A DNA stretch of 64,000 nucleotides. It comes from Sphingomonas sanxanigenens DSM 19645 = NX02 (GTDB taxonomy: Bacteria; Pseudomonadota; Alphaproteobacteria; Sphingomonadales; Sphingomonadaceae). Positions 9,377 to 18,980 of this stretch are shown here, one piece after another. The notes beneath the pieces are model-generated. The model was not told the origin of the DNA and searched no databases. It saw only the letters and a program-made list of their open reading frames with translations. Position numbers and translations under genes: made by a program. The stretch covers positions 4,726,501-4,790,500 of the forward strand of contig NZ_CP006644.1 of NCBI RefSeq assembly GCF_000512205.2. Direction: 5' to 3'. How positions within the stretch are numbered: position 1 is the first letter of the stretch; each line of letters opens with the position of its first letter.

Positions 9377-9592
9377 TCAGCCGAGGCCGGCTGCCGCGCG
9401 CTGTTCGTCGCGGTCGCCGCGCAAGCTGTCGTGGAAGCTGATTTCCGCCGCCGTTCCCGCCCGCCATCCATCGACGTCACGAATGAGCTGGCCGTTGCAG
9501 CGCCTGCACGACGTCCAATAATCGCGCCCGTCGTGGCGCGCATGCCCCCGATCGGGCTTGTGACCGAAAATGCTGCACAACAGGGCCATCAT
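9377..9592 (-). CDS. Small Cys-rich hypothetical protein (DUF1660-like pattern)
   Basis: This is a 71-residue protein starting [14 protein letters not shown]. Cys6, His11, Cys29 and Cys32 (SCRRC) form a plausible zinc-ribbon arrangement. The GHK followed by CxxC pattern recalls small phage-type DUF1660 proteins, but the assignment is tentative. It stands alone, convergent with etfA. Function is unknown. The following 160 bases up to the oligogalacturonate lyase gene hold no feature I can support. Confidence 0.6.
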   Translation of the reverse strand: MMALLCSIFGHKPDRGHARHDGRDYWTSCRRCNGQLIRDVDGWRAGTAAEISFHDSLRGDRDEQRAAAGLG

Positions 9593-9751
9593 TGTCTCGC
9601 GGTCCGAAGGAACTCCCCGCCGCGGTGCGACTCATGCGGTTGCTGCGCGGCACCATCGCCGTACCGCATGTGCGAACCGAGGCTGTAAGCCCCGGCCCGA
9701 CACGATATCGACACGCACGTGCCGACGGGCGGATCGATCCGGCCCGCGGGA

Positions 9752-11080
9752 CTATTTCGTCCCCTTCACCTCGACCGCATAGATATGGTTCGCGCCTTCC
9801 ATGTTGGAGCGGAACACCATCCACTTGCCGTCCGGCGTGAAGGTGATGTTGGGCTCCAGCCGATAGTCATGCTTGCGCATGTCGACGATCTTCTCCGGCA
9901 CGAACGTTCCCGGCGAGATCAGCGTCTCGCTGTTCTCGGCATGGATGCCGGCGACATCGGGCACATCCTTGGGCGTGAACAGGTAGAGATATTTCCCGTC
10001 CGGCGCGTGCGCCACCATCTCGCTGTCGCCGCCATCGCCCGAGAAGATCTTCCTGTCCGGCGACTGGTTGTAGTGCACCGACCACAGATTGCGATCGAGC
10101 GCGAACCATTTGCGCTTGCCCGTGGCGATCTCGTAGCCGGCGAGCCAGAACACCTCGCCGCGCGGCGTTTGAAGATCGTACCAGATCCACTTGCCATCGG
10201 GTGAGAAGAACTCGTGGCCGGCAATCTCCATGTTCATCATGCGCTTGTGGACGAGCGTGTTGGCGCTGCCATCGGTCCGCACCGTCCAGATCCGGTCGAC
10301 CTTATGCCAGGGCCCCTCATGGCAATACATGATGAGGTTGGGGTCGGTCGGCGAGAACTGGACGTGATTGAGCCAGTCGGTGGAGGCGACCACCACCTTG
10401 CGCGCGCCGGTGCGGATGTCGATCGTGAAGATCTCCATCGGGATTTTCGCTTCCAGCCGCTCGTTCAGCCGCACTTCCTTTGCCTCGGCGAAGCTCAACG
10501 GCTTCCCGTCCGGCCCGTTGGCGGCATAATGCGCCTGGCCGAACGGCTGGCGGATCTCGGGCTGGCCGCCCTGCTTCTGCGTGCCATCGGGCTGCAGCGG
10601 CTTTTCGCTCGCCGCCCACTGGCCGAGCAGCAAGGTCTCGTCCGCGTTGATCGAGCCGATCGAGCCGCGCTCCACCGTCGCGATCCTGCGCACCTTGCCA
10701 GTGTCGATATCGACGCCGAAGATCGTCTTCGCGCCGCCGCCATCGTTGCGCGGACCGCTGGCATAATAGGCCGTGCGCGTCTTGCGGCCTGTGAAGAGCA
10801 GCTGGAGATCCTTGCCCGTCACCAGCGGCTTCACGCCCCAGTCCGCCAATGTGACGACCGCAATGCCGTCCGGCACCGAGATCACCATCTTGTCACCCTG
10901 CGGCGTATAGCTGTTCTGGTGGAAATAGAGGCTGGCGCTACCCGCCTCGCGGCTGATCTGCACGATGCGGTGGCCGGTCAGCGCATCCACCCATTCCTTC
11001 ACCGGCTCGGCTCGTGCGGCGGACGGCAGGGCAGTCGGCGCAAGCGCCAGCGCGAGAGCGAACAGGCCAAAGCGGCGCAT
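9752..11080 (-). CDS. Oligogalacturonate lyase, PL22-like, with signal peptide
   Basis: The 442-residue product has a Sec signal (MRRFGLFALALALAPTALPS, cleavage near ARAEP). It then has a beta-propeller-like sequence with repeated strand motifs such as SPDGKWIWYDLQTP and TPDGKWMVFRSNMEG, and a conserved metal-site-like segment (QFSPTDPNLIMYCHEGPW). PL22 enzymes split oligogalacturonate to 4-deoxy-5-keto uronate, the substrate chain for KduD/KdgK encoded at 44-46 kb. The start at 11080 follows AAAGGAAAG. An ATG at 11098 overlaps the upstream stop and is possible. A periplasmic location is implied by the signal, whereas classic PL22 enzymes are cytoplasmic. Confidence 0.88.
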   Translation of the reverse strand: MRRFGLFALALALAPTALPSAARAEPVKEWVDALTGHRIVQISREAGSASLYFHQNSYTPQGDKMVISVPDGIAVVTLADWGVKPLVTGKDLQLLFTGRKTRTAYYASGPRNDGGGAKTIFGVDIDTGKVRRIATVERGSIGSINADETLLLGQWAASEKPLQPDGTQKQGGQPEIRQPFGQAHYAANGPDGKPLSFAEAKEVRLNERLEAKIPMEIFTIDIRTGARKVVVASTDWLNHVQFSPTDPNLIMYCHEGPWHKVDRIWTVRTDGSANTLVHKRMMNMEIAGHEFFSPDGKWIWYDLQTPRGEVFWLAGYEIATGKRKWFALDRNLWSVHYNQSPDRKIFSGDGGDSEMVAHAPDGKYLYLFTPKDVPDVAGIHAENSETLISPGTFVPEKIVDMRKHDYRLEPNITFTPDGKWMVFRSNMEGANHIYAVEVKGTK

Positions 11081-11094
11081 TATCTTTCCTTTCG

Positions 11095-13797
11095 TCATTT
11101 GGGGCCCTGCACCGAGGCGAGGGCATCGGGCACCAGCGCGAGATTCTCGATTGCCGCCAGGCCCCATTGCGCGGCCGCGTTGGTCGAGACGTCGGGCCAT
11201 TCGACCAGCGGCCGGATGAGCCCCGGTGCATCGATCGTCACCCGCGGATCGCCGTCGGAGAGGCCGAGCCCGGCCTCGCCGGACATGAACTCCGCCCATG
11301 CACGCGTCCCGAGGGTGGCCTCGCCCGTTTCCTTCGCGACATAGGCGGTCAGCCGCGAATGGCCTTCCTTGAGGTTGCGCGACTTGAACGGCATCTGGAA
11401 CTTCGCCTCCCAGGAGGCCTTGTCGGCATTGAACCAGCGGCAATAGTCCAGCCATGCCGTGCGGTAGCGCGGCACATCGAGCAGATCGAGGAGCTCGGCA
11501 TTGATCTCGACCGCGCCGAACACCGCGTTGAGGTGCGACAGCGAGATCGTGTCGCCCGGCCCCATGAAGCGGCCGGACTTGAGGTCATAGGGCGCGCTGC
11601 CCGCCAGCCAGCCATATTTGAGCCGGCCGATGCTATCCATGCCGGCAACCAGCCGGTCGCGCCACAGCTTGCTGCCCGTGCGCTCCCATTCGGTGAGCCA
11701 CGCCGCGGCGACCGAGCACCACATCGTGCCGAAGCTGAAATCGATCACGCCCTTGGGCAGCGGCGTGCGCTTTGCGCCAGGCACCTTGCGGCCGATCTCG
11801 ACATGCTCGAGCGTCTGGTCGGAGGTCAGCAGCGCGCGCATCAGATCGCCCACCCGCTCGTCGGCGGTCAGATAATAGAAGATGCGGCGATAGGCGGCGT
11901 TGCTGACGCGCGGTTGCTTGGAACTGTCGCTCCAATGCTGCACGCCGTGGCGCGTGCCGAGCCCGGCGAAGCGGCCGAGATGATAAACGTCGACCTCGCC
12001 GGTGTGCCGGGTCATCGCCTCGGCGAAGCGGAAGATCTTGCCACTGCCGCTGCGCAGCACGGTGTACCACAGCCAGAGGTCGGGCGAGAGTTCGCTATTG
12101 TCCCACGCAAAGCCGCCGATGTCGTAGCGCCACTGGTGCCGGTCGCGGTCATAGGTGTGCATCACGTCGCCATGATGCCAGAAGCCATACCAGCCGCGGC
12201 GGTCGACCTCGTCCGCGTAGAAATCGGCGAGGTTGGTGATCTGCGCCTCGATCCGCGCCTTCATCGGCGTCGAGCGGTCGGGCAGACCCCACGGGCCGAG
12301 CACGCCCGCTTCATGGATCCGCTCCGGCGTGACCATCAGCTGCGGCGGCACCGCATTGGTCTTCGCCATCGCCGACAGCGCCTCCGCGGTCGGCGTCGCC
12401 GGGCAAGCCCACAGGGTCAGTTCGTTGGTGCGCGCGATGCCCGAGGCATCGTCCCAGCCGGGCTCATAATCCTCGTAGGTGATCGCGAGCCCTTCGTTCT
12501 GGGCGTCATACTCCTCCATCCCGTCGACGTCGCGATAGGAGCGCATGTCCATCGCCGGCGCGTCTGGCGACCACAGCCAGGCGGTGAGCGACGCCTTGTC
12601 CTCCGCTGCACCGCGAACGTCGATCTGCGCGGGATGACGCTCCCAGAAATAGCGGGTGGCGAGCGCGACGCCGCCGGTCGGCTGGCCGACATAGCCCAGG
12701 CCGAGCGACCGCGTGCCCGAGGTGGCATCGATCCACGCCTGCCCCGCCTTGGTGCGCTTGCGGATCGCGAATCCGTCCGCGGTCGGCTGCTCCAGGGTGA
12801 AGTCGCTCCACGACGGGATGCGATCGAGCAGCGAACTGACGCTCTTCGGCATGCCCTCCAGCGGCGGGATCGCGCGGCCGGCGATCTGCGCGTCGCGGAA
12901 CGGCTTGCCGGGATCGCGGCGCAAGCCCGTCAGCGGCCGCACCGCCTCCACGAACAGATGGCCGTCCGCGGTGGCGAGGCGGACGTGCCGGTCGTGGAAG
13001 GGCGCCGCCATCGGCACCGTCGCGCGCAGGCCGAGGCCGCTGAGGAAGTCCTTCTTCGCGTCGCCGTCGAAGATGAAGCTGTGGACGATGCGCAGGTGCC
13101 GGCTGTCGGCATAGGCATAGAAGCGCACGACGAAGGGCAGCCAGCGGCGGCCGGCGCCCTCATGCATACCCTCCAGCTTCACCACCGCACGCACCGGCCC
13201 GGTCTGCTCGACCGTCGCCTTGTCGATGCGGCCGATGAATTCGGTGCGCGTGCCTTTCTCGGGCGCGCTGTCGACGCTGGCGACCAGCTCGAACGCGTCC
13301 ATCACCCGGCGGCCGTCGCTGTCGGCGGACTGGATCAGCGCCTGGCCGCTCTTGCCGATCCGCCAGATCGAGCTGCCGACCGCGATCTCGATGCGGTCTG
13401 CGGCCTCGCGTACCGTGACCGGCTCCTGCGGTGCGGCGGGCCGGCCGGGGATGACGGCGAGCGTCGCGGGCATGTCTGTTCCGGCGGGCAGTGCGTGCGC
13501 GGTCCATTTCGCGGAGCCATCGGGCCAGGTTGCGATCGTCCAGTGCTGAGAAGGGAGCGCGACGCCATCCGCACCGGTCACGCTGAGCGGGCCCTTCGCA
13601 GCGAGCACGCCGCGCGGCCACGGCACCCCGAAGGTCTGGCCGGGCGACAGCGCCGGCGCGGCATCGTCGATCCAGCGCACCGGCGTCGCCGGAATGCTGC
13701 GCGCACGCTGCGCAGCAAAAGCCGGCGCCCCGCCGAAGCCGACCGCGCCCGCGAGCAGGCTCGCTCCTCCCAATGCTTCGCGGCGGCTGATCCTCAT
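11095..13797 (-). CDS. Exo-rhamnogalacturonan lyase-like protein (PL26 / PcRGLX-YetA-like), Tat-type signal
   Basis: This 900-residue protein starts MRISRREALGGASLLAGAVG, a twin-arginine-type leader ending near AFAAQ. The body resembles the PcRGLX/YetA family (RIFT-type barrel, alpha/alpha toroid and beta-sandwich): GVPWPRGVL, HWTIATWPDGSAKWTAHAL, GRRWLPFVVRFYAYADSRHLRIVHSFIFDGD, and WYGFWHHGDVMHTYDRDRHQWRYDIGG. In this family the enzyme releases disaccharides from rhamnogalacturonan ends. The strong site GGGAGGAGAGG sets the start. Its stop overlaps a possible start of the oligogalacturonate lyase. Family is fairly sure; exact bond specificity is not. Confidence 0.8.
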   Translation of the reverse strand: MRISRREALGGASLLAGAVGFGGAPAFAAQRARSIPATPVRWIDDAAPALSPGQTFGVPWPRGVLAAKGPLSVTGADGVALPSQHWTIATWPDGSAKWTAHALPAGTDMPATLAVIPGRPAAPQEPVTVREAADRIEIAVGSSIWRIGKSGQALIQSADSDGRRVMDAFELVASVDSAPEKGTRTEFIGRIDKATVEQTGPVRAVVKLEGMHEGAGRRWLPFVVRFYAYADSRHLRIVHSFIFDGDAKKDFLSGLGLRATVPMAAPFHDRHVRLATADGHLFVEAVRPLTGLRRDPGKPFRDAQIAGRAIPPLEGMPKSVSSLLDRIPSWSDFTLEQPTADGFAIRKRTKAGQAWIDATSGTRSLGLGYVGQPTGGVALATRYFWERHPAQIDVRGAAEDKASLTAWLWSPDAPAMDMRSYRDVDGMEEYDAQNEGLAITYEDYEPGWDDASGIARTNELTLWACPATPTAEALSAMAKTNAVPPQLMVTPERIHEAGVLGPWGLPDRSTPMKARIEAQITNLADFYADEVDRRGWYGFWHHGDVMHTYDRDRHQWRYDIGGFAWDNSELSPDLWLWYTVLRSGSGKIFRFAEAMTRHTGEVDVYHLGRFAGLGTRHGVQHWSDSSKQPRVSNAAYRRIFYYLTADERVGDLMRALLTSDQTLEHVEIGRKVPGAKRTPLPKGVIDFSFGTMWCSVAAAWLTEWERTGSKLWRDRLVAGMDSIGRLKYGWLAGSAPYDLKSGRFMGPGDTISLSHLNAVFGAVEINAELLDLLDVPRYRTAWLDYCRWFNADKASWEAKFQMPFKSRNLKEGHSRLTAYVAKETGEATLGTRAWAEFMSGEAGLGLSDGDPRVTIDAPGLIRPLVEWPDVSTNAAAQWGLAAIENLALVPDALASVQGPK

Positions 13798-13828
13798 ATC
13801 CTCTCCTCCCTCGGGTTTATCGACGCGT

Positions 13829-14530
13829 TCAGGGGCGCGCGACGCGGAAATCGCGCACCTGCAAATGGCTCTGGGTGGTGCGCAGCGCGAAATGGCCGGC
13901 GCGATAGGGATCGGCATCGTCCATCGCGAACAGGATCGCGCCATCCCGCTCCACCACGATGCGGTTGCCGTCGGCGATCAGGCGGAGCCGGAACCAGCGA
14001 TTGGGCTGCAGCATGTCGGCCGCACCCGTCTTGTCATGTTCGGGCAGCAGCGGCCGGTTCGCCGCCTCGCCGACATAGCGGCGCATCCGCGTGGTCGTGT
14101 TGCGGTTGCCGCCGATGCCGACATAATAGGTCTTGAGCGTATCATAATCCACGAACACGCCGCTGCGCGGCCGTTCGAGCACCGATCCGCCGGGCACGGC
14201 CGCGTCGGTCGCCATCCAGAAGGCGTTGACGTCGCTGACCTGATCGTTCGGCCCGCCGGCGGCGACCGCGCGCACCTCGAAGCTGATCGCCACCGGTCCT
14301 TCGAGGCGCGGCAGGAACCACAGGCTGAGCCCGGCGGGGGTATCGATGTCGAGAACGCCGTTCGCCGCGGTCATGCGGGCGGCGGGCGATGCGGCCTCGA
14401 GCCGCCATTGGGCGAGGCCGTGGGTGAAATCGTCGGAATAGATTGGAGCGGCGGCGCGATGCGGCACGGAGGCGCAGGCGGCCAGCGCCGTCAGCGCGAG
14501 CGTGGCGACCAAGGATCGGCGGCTGAGCAC
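13829..14530 (-). CDS. DUF6250/YesU-like lipoprotein, concanavalin-type sandwich
   Basis: The 233-residue product begins at a GTG (14530) preceded by AAGGAGG at a 6-base spacing. The leader LVATLALTALAACASVP has a lipobox ending in Cys, so it is probably a lipoprotein. The mature part (YSDDFTHGLAQWRLE, then NDQVSDVNAFWMATD, and DADPYRAGHFALRTTQSHLQVRDFRV) is typical of the DUF1961/DUF6250 jelly-roll proteins found beside rhamnogalacturonan lyases, such as the YesU neighbourhood of Bacillus. It may bind or cleave rhamnogalacturonan. It is expressed with the PL26 and PL22 genes. Confidence 0.75.
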   Translation of the reverse strand: MLSRRSLVATLALTALAACASVPHRAAAPIYSDDFTHGLAQWRLEAASPAARMTAANGVLDIDTPAGLSLWFLPRLEGPVAISFEVRAVAAGGPNDQVSDVNAFWMATDAAVPGGSVLERPRSGVFVDYDTLKTYYVGIGGNRNTTTRMRRYVGEAANRPLLPEHDKTGAADMLQPNRWFRLRLIADGNRIVVERDGAILFAMDDADPYRAGHFALRTTQSHLQVRDFRVARP

Positions 14531-14550
14531 GGGCTGCCTCCTTATATAAC

Positions 14551-14687
14551 CTGCTCCCCCTCCCCTCGGGGGGAGAGGAACAGCGAGGCGCATCTCGGGC
14601 GCATCATATTTTGGGGTGGGGCCCGCCCTCCGGCTCCGGCGCCGGCGGACAGCCCCCACCCCCACCCCCTCTCCGACAGGAGAGGGG
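14551..14687. terminator. GC-rich hairpin pair between TonB receptor and lyase operon
   Basis: CCCCTCTCC-GACA-GGAGAGGGG at 14666-14687 is a perfect 9-bp stem just beyond the TonB-receptor stop on the minus strand, so it probably ends that transcript, although no T-run is seen. A second C/G-rich hairpin lies at about 14553-14578. Similar C4TC-type hairpins recur at 25.07, 31.4 and 51.6-51.8 kb, which suggests a dispersed repeat family rather than a simple terminator. Confidence 0.55.
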
Positions 14688-14696
14688 TGTTTCGCG

Positions 14697-17426
14697 TCAG
14701 AGCTTGAAGCGGATGCCGCCATAGACGCGACGGCCGAAGGTCTCGACGATCGTGCGACGGTAGACGCTGTTCGCATTCTCCTTGCGGGTCGCGTCGAGCA
14801 GGTTCACGCCTTCGAGGAACAGCGACACTTCCGGCATCAGGGTGATGTTCAGCGACGCATCGAGCTGGCCATAGGCCTCGCCGAACTCCGGATTGTTGCC
14901 GCGACCCTGGGCGACGATCAGATACTTCGAGCGCCAGTTATAGGCGCCGCGGAGGCTGATGACATCGTCTTCGTAATAGGCCGAGATGTTGTAGCTGTTG
15001 CGCGACAGGCCCTGGAACGGAAGCGCCGCACCGGTGAAGACGTCACGGCCCTCATAGCCGCTATCCTTCGAATAGGTGTAGTTCGCCAAGACGCCCATGT
15101 TCTTGAGAACCGGAACCTCCAGGAAATCGAACGCGACCTGAAGGCCCGCCTCGACGCCGTTGATCGTCACCTTCTGGGTGCCGTTGGTCGGAAAGGTGAT
15201 GTTGTAAACGACATTGGTCGTCGGATCGGTATAGGGCTCGGTCGTGTTCTGGATGAACGAGCCGATTTCCTTGCGGAAATAGGTTACCGACGCGAAGCTG
15301 GTGCGGTTGATGTAATATTCCAGGCCCAGATCATATTGGCGGGCGCGGAACGGCTCCAGCTCGGGATTGCCGCGCGAGCCCGACAGGCCGACGACGTCCA
15401 GCGTGAAGCGCGGCGCAAGTTGCTGCGGCAGCGGACGCGCCATCACCTCGGTGGCGGTCGCGCGGGCGAACAGCTTGTTCGGCAGCAGTTCCGCCTTGAG
15501 GTTGATCGACGGCAGGAACTCGGTGACTTCGCCGTCAAAGGCGACCGGGCTGACGACCCCGCCTGCGCTCAGGAAGCCCGACGTGTCGGTCTTGGTGTTG
15601 ACCACACGGGCACCGACCACGCCGGTGAGCGGAACCGAACCCAGATCGATCTCGAACGACGCCTGCGCATAGCCGGCGATGTTCTGCTCGCGCACTTCCC
15701 ACGTGTCGGTGAAGGTCTGGTTGCCGAACGGATCGGGGATGCCGACGAAGTTGGCGACGCCCTCATTGATGTTCAGCCAGCGCTGATAGCCATCGTCGAA
15801 GCCGAGATTGCCGGTGTGGAAGAAGGCGGTGTTGCCGATGTCCGAATAGCCCAGCGCCTCGTCGATGCGCGACTGCACCGCCGGGTTGCTGAAACCGTCC
15901 AGCGTGGTCGTGGTATTGAACAGCTTCGAATCCACGGTCAGGCGGCGCCACTGGCCACCGGCCTTGAACGAGGTGAAGAAGCCGCCGTCGGGCTTATACT
16001 CGGCATCGAGCTTGCCCATATATTCTTCCTGCTGGTCGTAGCGCGGGCGGCGCTGGACGGTCAGCCGGTTGACCCCGTTGGTCGTGGTCGGGTCGTTCGG
16101 AAGAATGATCTGCGGAGACTGCTGCTCGTTGCGATAGTCGACGATCAGGCTGTCCATGCCGAGGACCGACGCGGTCGCGTTGATCTCGTTGTTGTAGGCC
16201 TTGGCCTTCGCATAGGAGATCTTCGGCGTCAGCGTCAGCTTGCCCGTGGTCCATTCGGCGCCGATCGCCGAGTTGAAGGTGGTGCGGGTGATGTCGCCAA
16301 GGATGTTGCGATAGGCGACGCCGAGCTGGTTGGGCACCGTCTGCGACGGATCGTTGCGATACACCAGGTAGGACACGGTGTCGTCCGGCCCGGTGATCGA
16401 GTTTTCGGTGTCGACGATGCCGCCGGTAGTGCCGGTCTGCAGGAATTGCGAGGTCACCGACTGCTTCGAGCGGGTGTAGTTGCCCTCGTAGTAAGCCTTG
16501 AAGTCGTCCGATGGGCGCCATTCGAGGATGCCGTTCAGCGCGTAGCGCTGCGTCTCCAGCCGGTTCATCACATAGCGCGGGATGTCCGGGAAGAAGTCGA
16601 GCATGCCGTTGTCATCGAGGTCGAAGCCCTGAACGCCCGGCGTCCTGGGATCCATGTCCTGCTTCCAGCCGGTGGTGCGCGCCTGGTGGCTCTCGACGTT
16701 GCGGTTCTCGTAGGTGCCCGACAGCAGCACGCCGATCGTACCATCCGCAAAGGTGTCGCTGCCGATGAGCGCGAACTTCGGATCCATATGGTCGCCGATG
16801 TCGGCGTAGATCACCTGCGCCGAACCGGCGAGGAACGGATCGCCTCCATTGTCGAACGGACGGCGCGTGATGACGCGCACGGTGCCGCCGACGCCGCCTT
16901 CGGTCATGTCGGCGGTGGCCGATTTCACGACTTCGAGGCGGTTGACGAATTCGGAAGGAAGATCGCGGAAATCGACGTCGCGACCGCCGCCGACCGTGGT
17001 CGATAGTGCGCTCGTCCCGTTGATCTCGACGCGGTTCAGCGACGGATCGGCGCCACGGATGGTCACACCCGATCCTTCGCCGTCGGAGCGCGTGAGTTGC
17101 ACGCCGGTCACGCGCTGCAGCGCTTCACCGATATTCTTGTCCGGAAACTTGCCGATATCCTCGGCCGAAATCGCATCGAGCACCTGCGCCGAGTTGCGCT
17201 TGGCGTTGAGCGCGCCCTGAAGGCTCGAACGGATGCCGGTGACGACGATGTCCTGCTCGCCCTGCGTCGCGGCATCGGTTTCCGGCTCTGCGGCGGGCTG
17301 CTCGGCGGGTGCCGGCTCGGCCGGCGGCGTTTCCTGGGCATAGGCCGGCGCTGCGATCATGGCGGCCAGCACAAGAAGCGACGCGCCGCTCACGGCGACC
17401 GTCGAACCAATAAGAGATTTAGACAC
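14697..17426 (-). CDS. TonB-dependent outer-membrane receptor
   Basis: This is a 909-residue receptor with a signal peptide (LLVLAAMIAAPAYAQ) and a Pro/Ala/Glu-rich linker. The plug domain has DIVVTGIRSSLQGALNAKR, then VLDAISAEDIGKFPDKNIGEALQRVTGVQL and GVTIRGADPSLNRVEING. A long beta-barrel follows, ending FGRRVYGGIRFKL with the aromatic-rich C-terminal strand. The start is GTG at 17426 behind GGGAGGA. It diverges from the CE12/GH28 operon and shares a promoter region with it. It is presumably the importer for pectin or rhamnogalacturonan oligosaccharides (inference from context). Confidence 0.95.
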   Translation of the reverse strand: MSKSLIGSTVAVSGASLLVLAAMIAAPAYAQETPPAEPAPAEQPAAEPETDAATQGEQDIVVTGIRSSLQGALNAKRNSAQVLDAISAEDIGKFPDKNIGEALQRVTGVQLTRSDGEGSGVTIRGADPSLNRVEINGTSALSTTVGGGRDVDFRDLPSEFVNRLEVVKSATADMTEGGVGGTVRVITRRPFDNGGDPFLAGSAQVIYADIGDHMDPKFALIGSDTFADGTIGVLLSGTYENRNVESHQARTTGWKQDMDPRTPGVQGFDLDDNGMLDFFPDIPRYVMNRLETQRYALNGILEWRPSDDFKAYYEGNYTRSKQSVTSQFLQTGTTGGIVDTENSITGPDDTVSYLVYRNDPSQTVPNQLGVAYRNILGDITRTTFNSAIGAEWTTGKLTLTPKISYAKAKAYNNEINATASVLGMDSLIVDYRNEQQSPQIILPNDPTTTNGVNRLTVQRRPRYDQQEEYMGKLDAEYKPDGGFFTSFKAGGQWRRLTVDSKLFNTTTTLDGFSNPAVQSRIDEALGYSDIGNTAFFHTGNLGFDDGYQRWLNINEGVANFVGIPDPFGNQTFTDTWEVREQNIAGYAQASFEIDLGSVPLTGVVGARVVNTKTDTSGFLSAGGVVSPVAFDGEVTEFLPSINLKAELLPNKLFARATATEVMARPLPQQLAPRFTLDVVGLSGSRGNPELEPFRARQYDLGLEYYINRTSFASVTYFRKEIGSFIQNTTEPYTDPTTNVVYNITFPTNGTQKVTINGVEAGLQVAFDFLEVPVLKNMGVLANYTYSKDSGYEGRDVFTGAALPFQGLSRNSYNISAYYEDDVISLRGAYNWRSKYLIVAQGRGNNPEFGEAYGQLDASLNITLMPEVSLFLEGVNLLDATRKENANSVYRRTIVETFGRRVYGGIRFKL

Positions 17427-17554
17427 GCGATCCTCCCGACCCTCAACTTGCTCATGGCAACGGTCCGAGCGACCTCCGGACCATCTTTTTTCGGAACAGA
17501 GCGGTTGGGCATGAAGGGGTCTGACGTTCCAGGCCTCCTCTCGTTCCTATATAA

Positions 17555-17568
17555 TGGAACATTGTTGC
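17555..17568 (+). promoter_or_regulatory. Putative operator shared with the rhamnonate dehydratase promoter
   Basis: TGGAACATTGTTGC lies in the 323-base divergent region between the TonB receptor and the CE12 esterase. Twelve of 14 bases match TGGAACGTGGTTGC on the minus strand at 36487-36500. The left half AATGGAACA with the right half TGTTGCGGT is an imperfect inverted repeat of the IclR/KdgR type. A perfect TATAAT at 17550-17555 overlaps it. The binding protein is not proven; the IclR protein encoded at 36.6 kb is the nearest candidate. Confidence 0.45.
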
Positions 17569-17671
17569 GGTATGTGGGCGGTGTTTGTCAAGCCCTTCGC
17601 ATCGGCATGCCGGCGCGGCGGGTTTATTATCCGACAAATGGCCGGCCGGATTGATGCCCGCCGGCTCCCGT

Positions 17672-17710
17672 TATATGGAGTTAGCGTGCGATAAATGGAA
17701 CAGTGTGCGC
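17672..17710 (+). promoter_or_regulatory. Tandem ATGGA-type motif upstream of CE12 esterase
   Basis: Two related 19-base units, TATATGGAGTTAGCGTGCG and TAAATGGAACAGTGTGCGC, start 20 bases apart, about two helical turns, and end 40 bases before the esterase start. The second contains the TGGAAC core seen at 17555. They look like paired regulator sites. Confidence 0.4.
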
Positions 17711-17749
17711 TGCTACAAAAGGTTGCGGCGCGCTTGGGGAGGAACTTCC

Positions 17750-18979
17750 ATGCCGCTGAGCCCGGGGCTCGCGCTTCTCATGCTGGCAGACGCGGCGACG
17801 GCGCCCGTCACCTTCATGTTGGCAGATCTGCCTGCACCATCCGGCAGCCAGCCGGTGGCGCCGGATCACGCGTACAGCAAAGGCGGTTACGGCTACGAGC
17901 CGGATGCCGCCGATGCCGGCTTCCTGTTCTCGATCGCCATACCGGAGGGCAATTATCGCGTTACCGTGCGGTTTGGCGACAAGCGCGCGGCGAGCCGGAC
18001 GACCGTGAAAGCCGAGTCGCGCCGGCTGATGCTGCGCAACATCGCGACCCGCGCCGGCCAGTTCCGCGAGGCGAGCTTCCTGGTCAACGTCCGCACCGCA
18101 GCGCTGGTGCCGCCGCCGGAGAACGCGCCGGGCGGTGCCTCCGTGCGCCTGAAGCCGCGCGAGGCGGGCAGCTATACGTGGGACGAGAAGCTGACCCTGG
18201 AATTTCTCGGGCAGCCGAAGGTCGCCTCGATCACCGTCGCCCCCGCCGACGTGCCGACGATCTATCTGGTCGGCGACTCGACGGTGACCGACCAGCGCGC
18301 CGAACCCGCGGCAAGCTGGGGGCAGATGCTGCCGGCGATGCTCGACGACACCGTCGCGGTCGCCAACCATGCCGAGTCGGGCGAGACGCTGAAATCCTTC
18401 CTCACCGCGCTGCGCTTCGACAAGGCGCTGTCGCGGATGACAGCAGGAGACTGGCTGTTCATCCAGTTCGGCCACAACGACCAGAAGCAGCAATGGCCGC
18501 AGACCTATGTCGATCCGGCCACCACCTACCCCGCCTATCTGCGCACCTACATCGCCGAGGCGCGTCGCCGCGGCGCGCATCCCGTGCTCGTCACCTCGCC
18601 CGAGCGGCGCAACTTCGACGCCGCCGGTCGCATCACCGACACGCTGGGCGCCTATGCCGATGCCGTCCGCCGCGTTGCCAAGGAAGAGGGCGTGCCGCTG
18701 ATCGACCTCAACGCGGACAGCCGCACGATCTACGAGGCGCTGGGCCCCGAGGTGGCGCCGACCGCGTTCAACGACGGCGGCGCGGACAAGACGCACCACA
18801 ACAATTACGGCGCCTGGCTGCTCGCGAGCGCGGTGGCGGAGCGGATCCGCGCCAATATTCCCACACTGGCGCCGCACATCAGCCTGCCCGCCTTCTCCCC
18901 CGCCGCGCCGCCGAGCGCGGAGTCGCTGGCGATCGCGCCCAGCATCGCGCGCAGCGCCGAACGGCCGGCAGGCAATTGA
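17750..18979 (+). CDS. Rhamnogalacturonan acetylesterase (CE12-like SGNH hydrolase)
   Basis: The 409-residue exported protein has an N-terminal extension with a beta-sandwich appearance (about residues 15-160) and then an SGNH hydrolase domain. GDSTVTDQ carries the catalytic Ser, GHNDQ is block III, and DKTHHNNYGAWLLA holds the Asp/His pair, all as in CE12. It removes acetyl groups from rhamnogalacturonan so that lyases and hydrolases can act. The ATG at 17750 is preceded by GGGGAGGA; in-frame codons further upstream lack a site. It is the first gene of a plus-strand operon with GH28. Confidence 0.9.
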   Translation: MPLSPGLALLMLADAATAPVTFMLADLPAPSGSQPVAPDHAYSKGGYGYEPDAADAGFLFSIAIPEGNYRVTVRFGDKRAASRTTVKAESRRLMLRNIATRAGQFREASFLVNVRTAALVPPPENAPGGASVRLKPREAGSYTWDEKLTLEFLGQPKVASITVAPADVPTIYLVGDSTVTDQRAEPAASWGQMLPAMLDDTVAVANHAESGETLKSFLTALRFDKALSRMTAGDWLFIQFGHNDQKQQWPQTYVDPATTYPAYLRTYIAEARRRGAHPVLVTSPERRNFDAAGRITDTLGAYADAVRRVAKEEGVPLIDLNADSRTIYEALGPEVAPTAFNDGGADKTHHNNYGAWLLASAVAERIRANIPTLAPHISLPAFSPAAPPSAESLAIAPSIARSAERPAGN

Positions 18980-18980
18980 G

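Noticed and set aside
11014-14136. A 1040-residue open frame antisense to the PL26 lyase
   Set aside because: Long antisense frames are expected in GC-rich genes. It has Arg/His-rich composition, no family features and no ribosome site.
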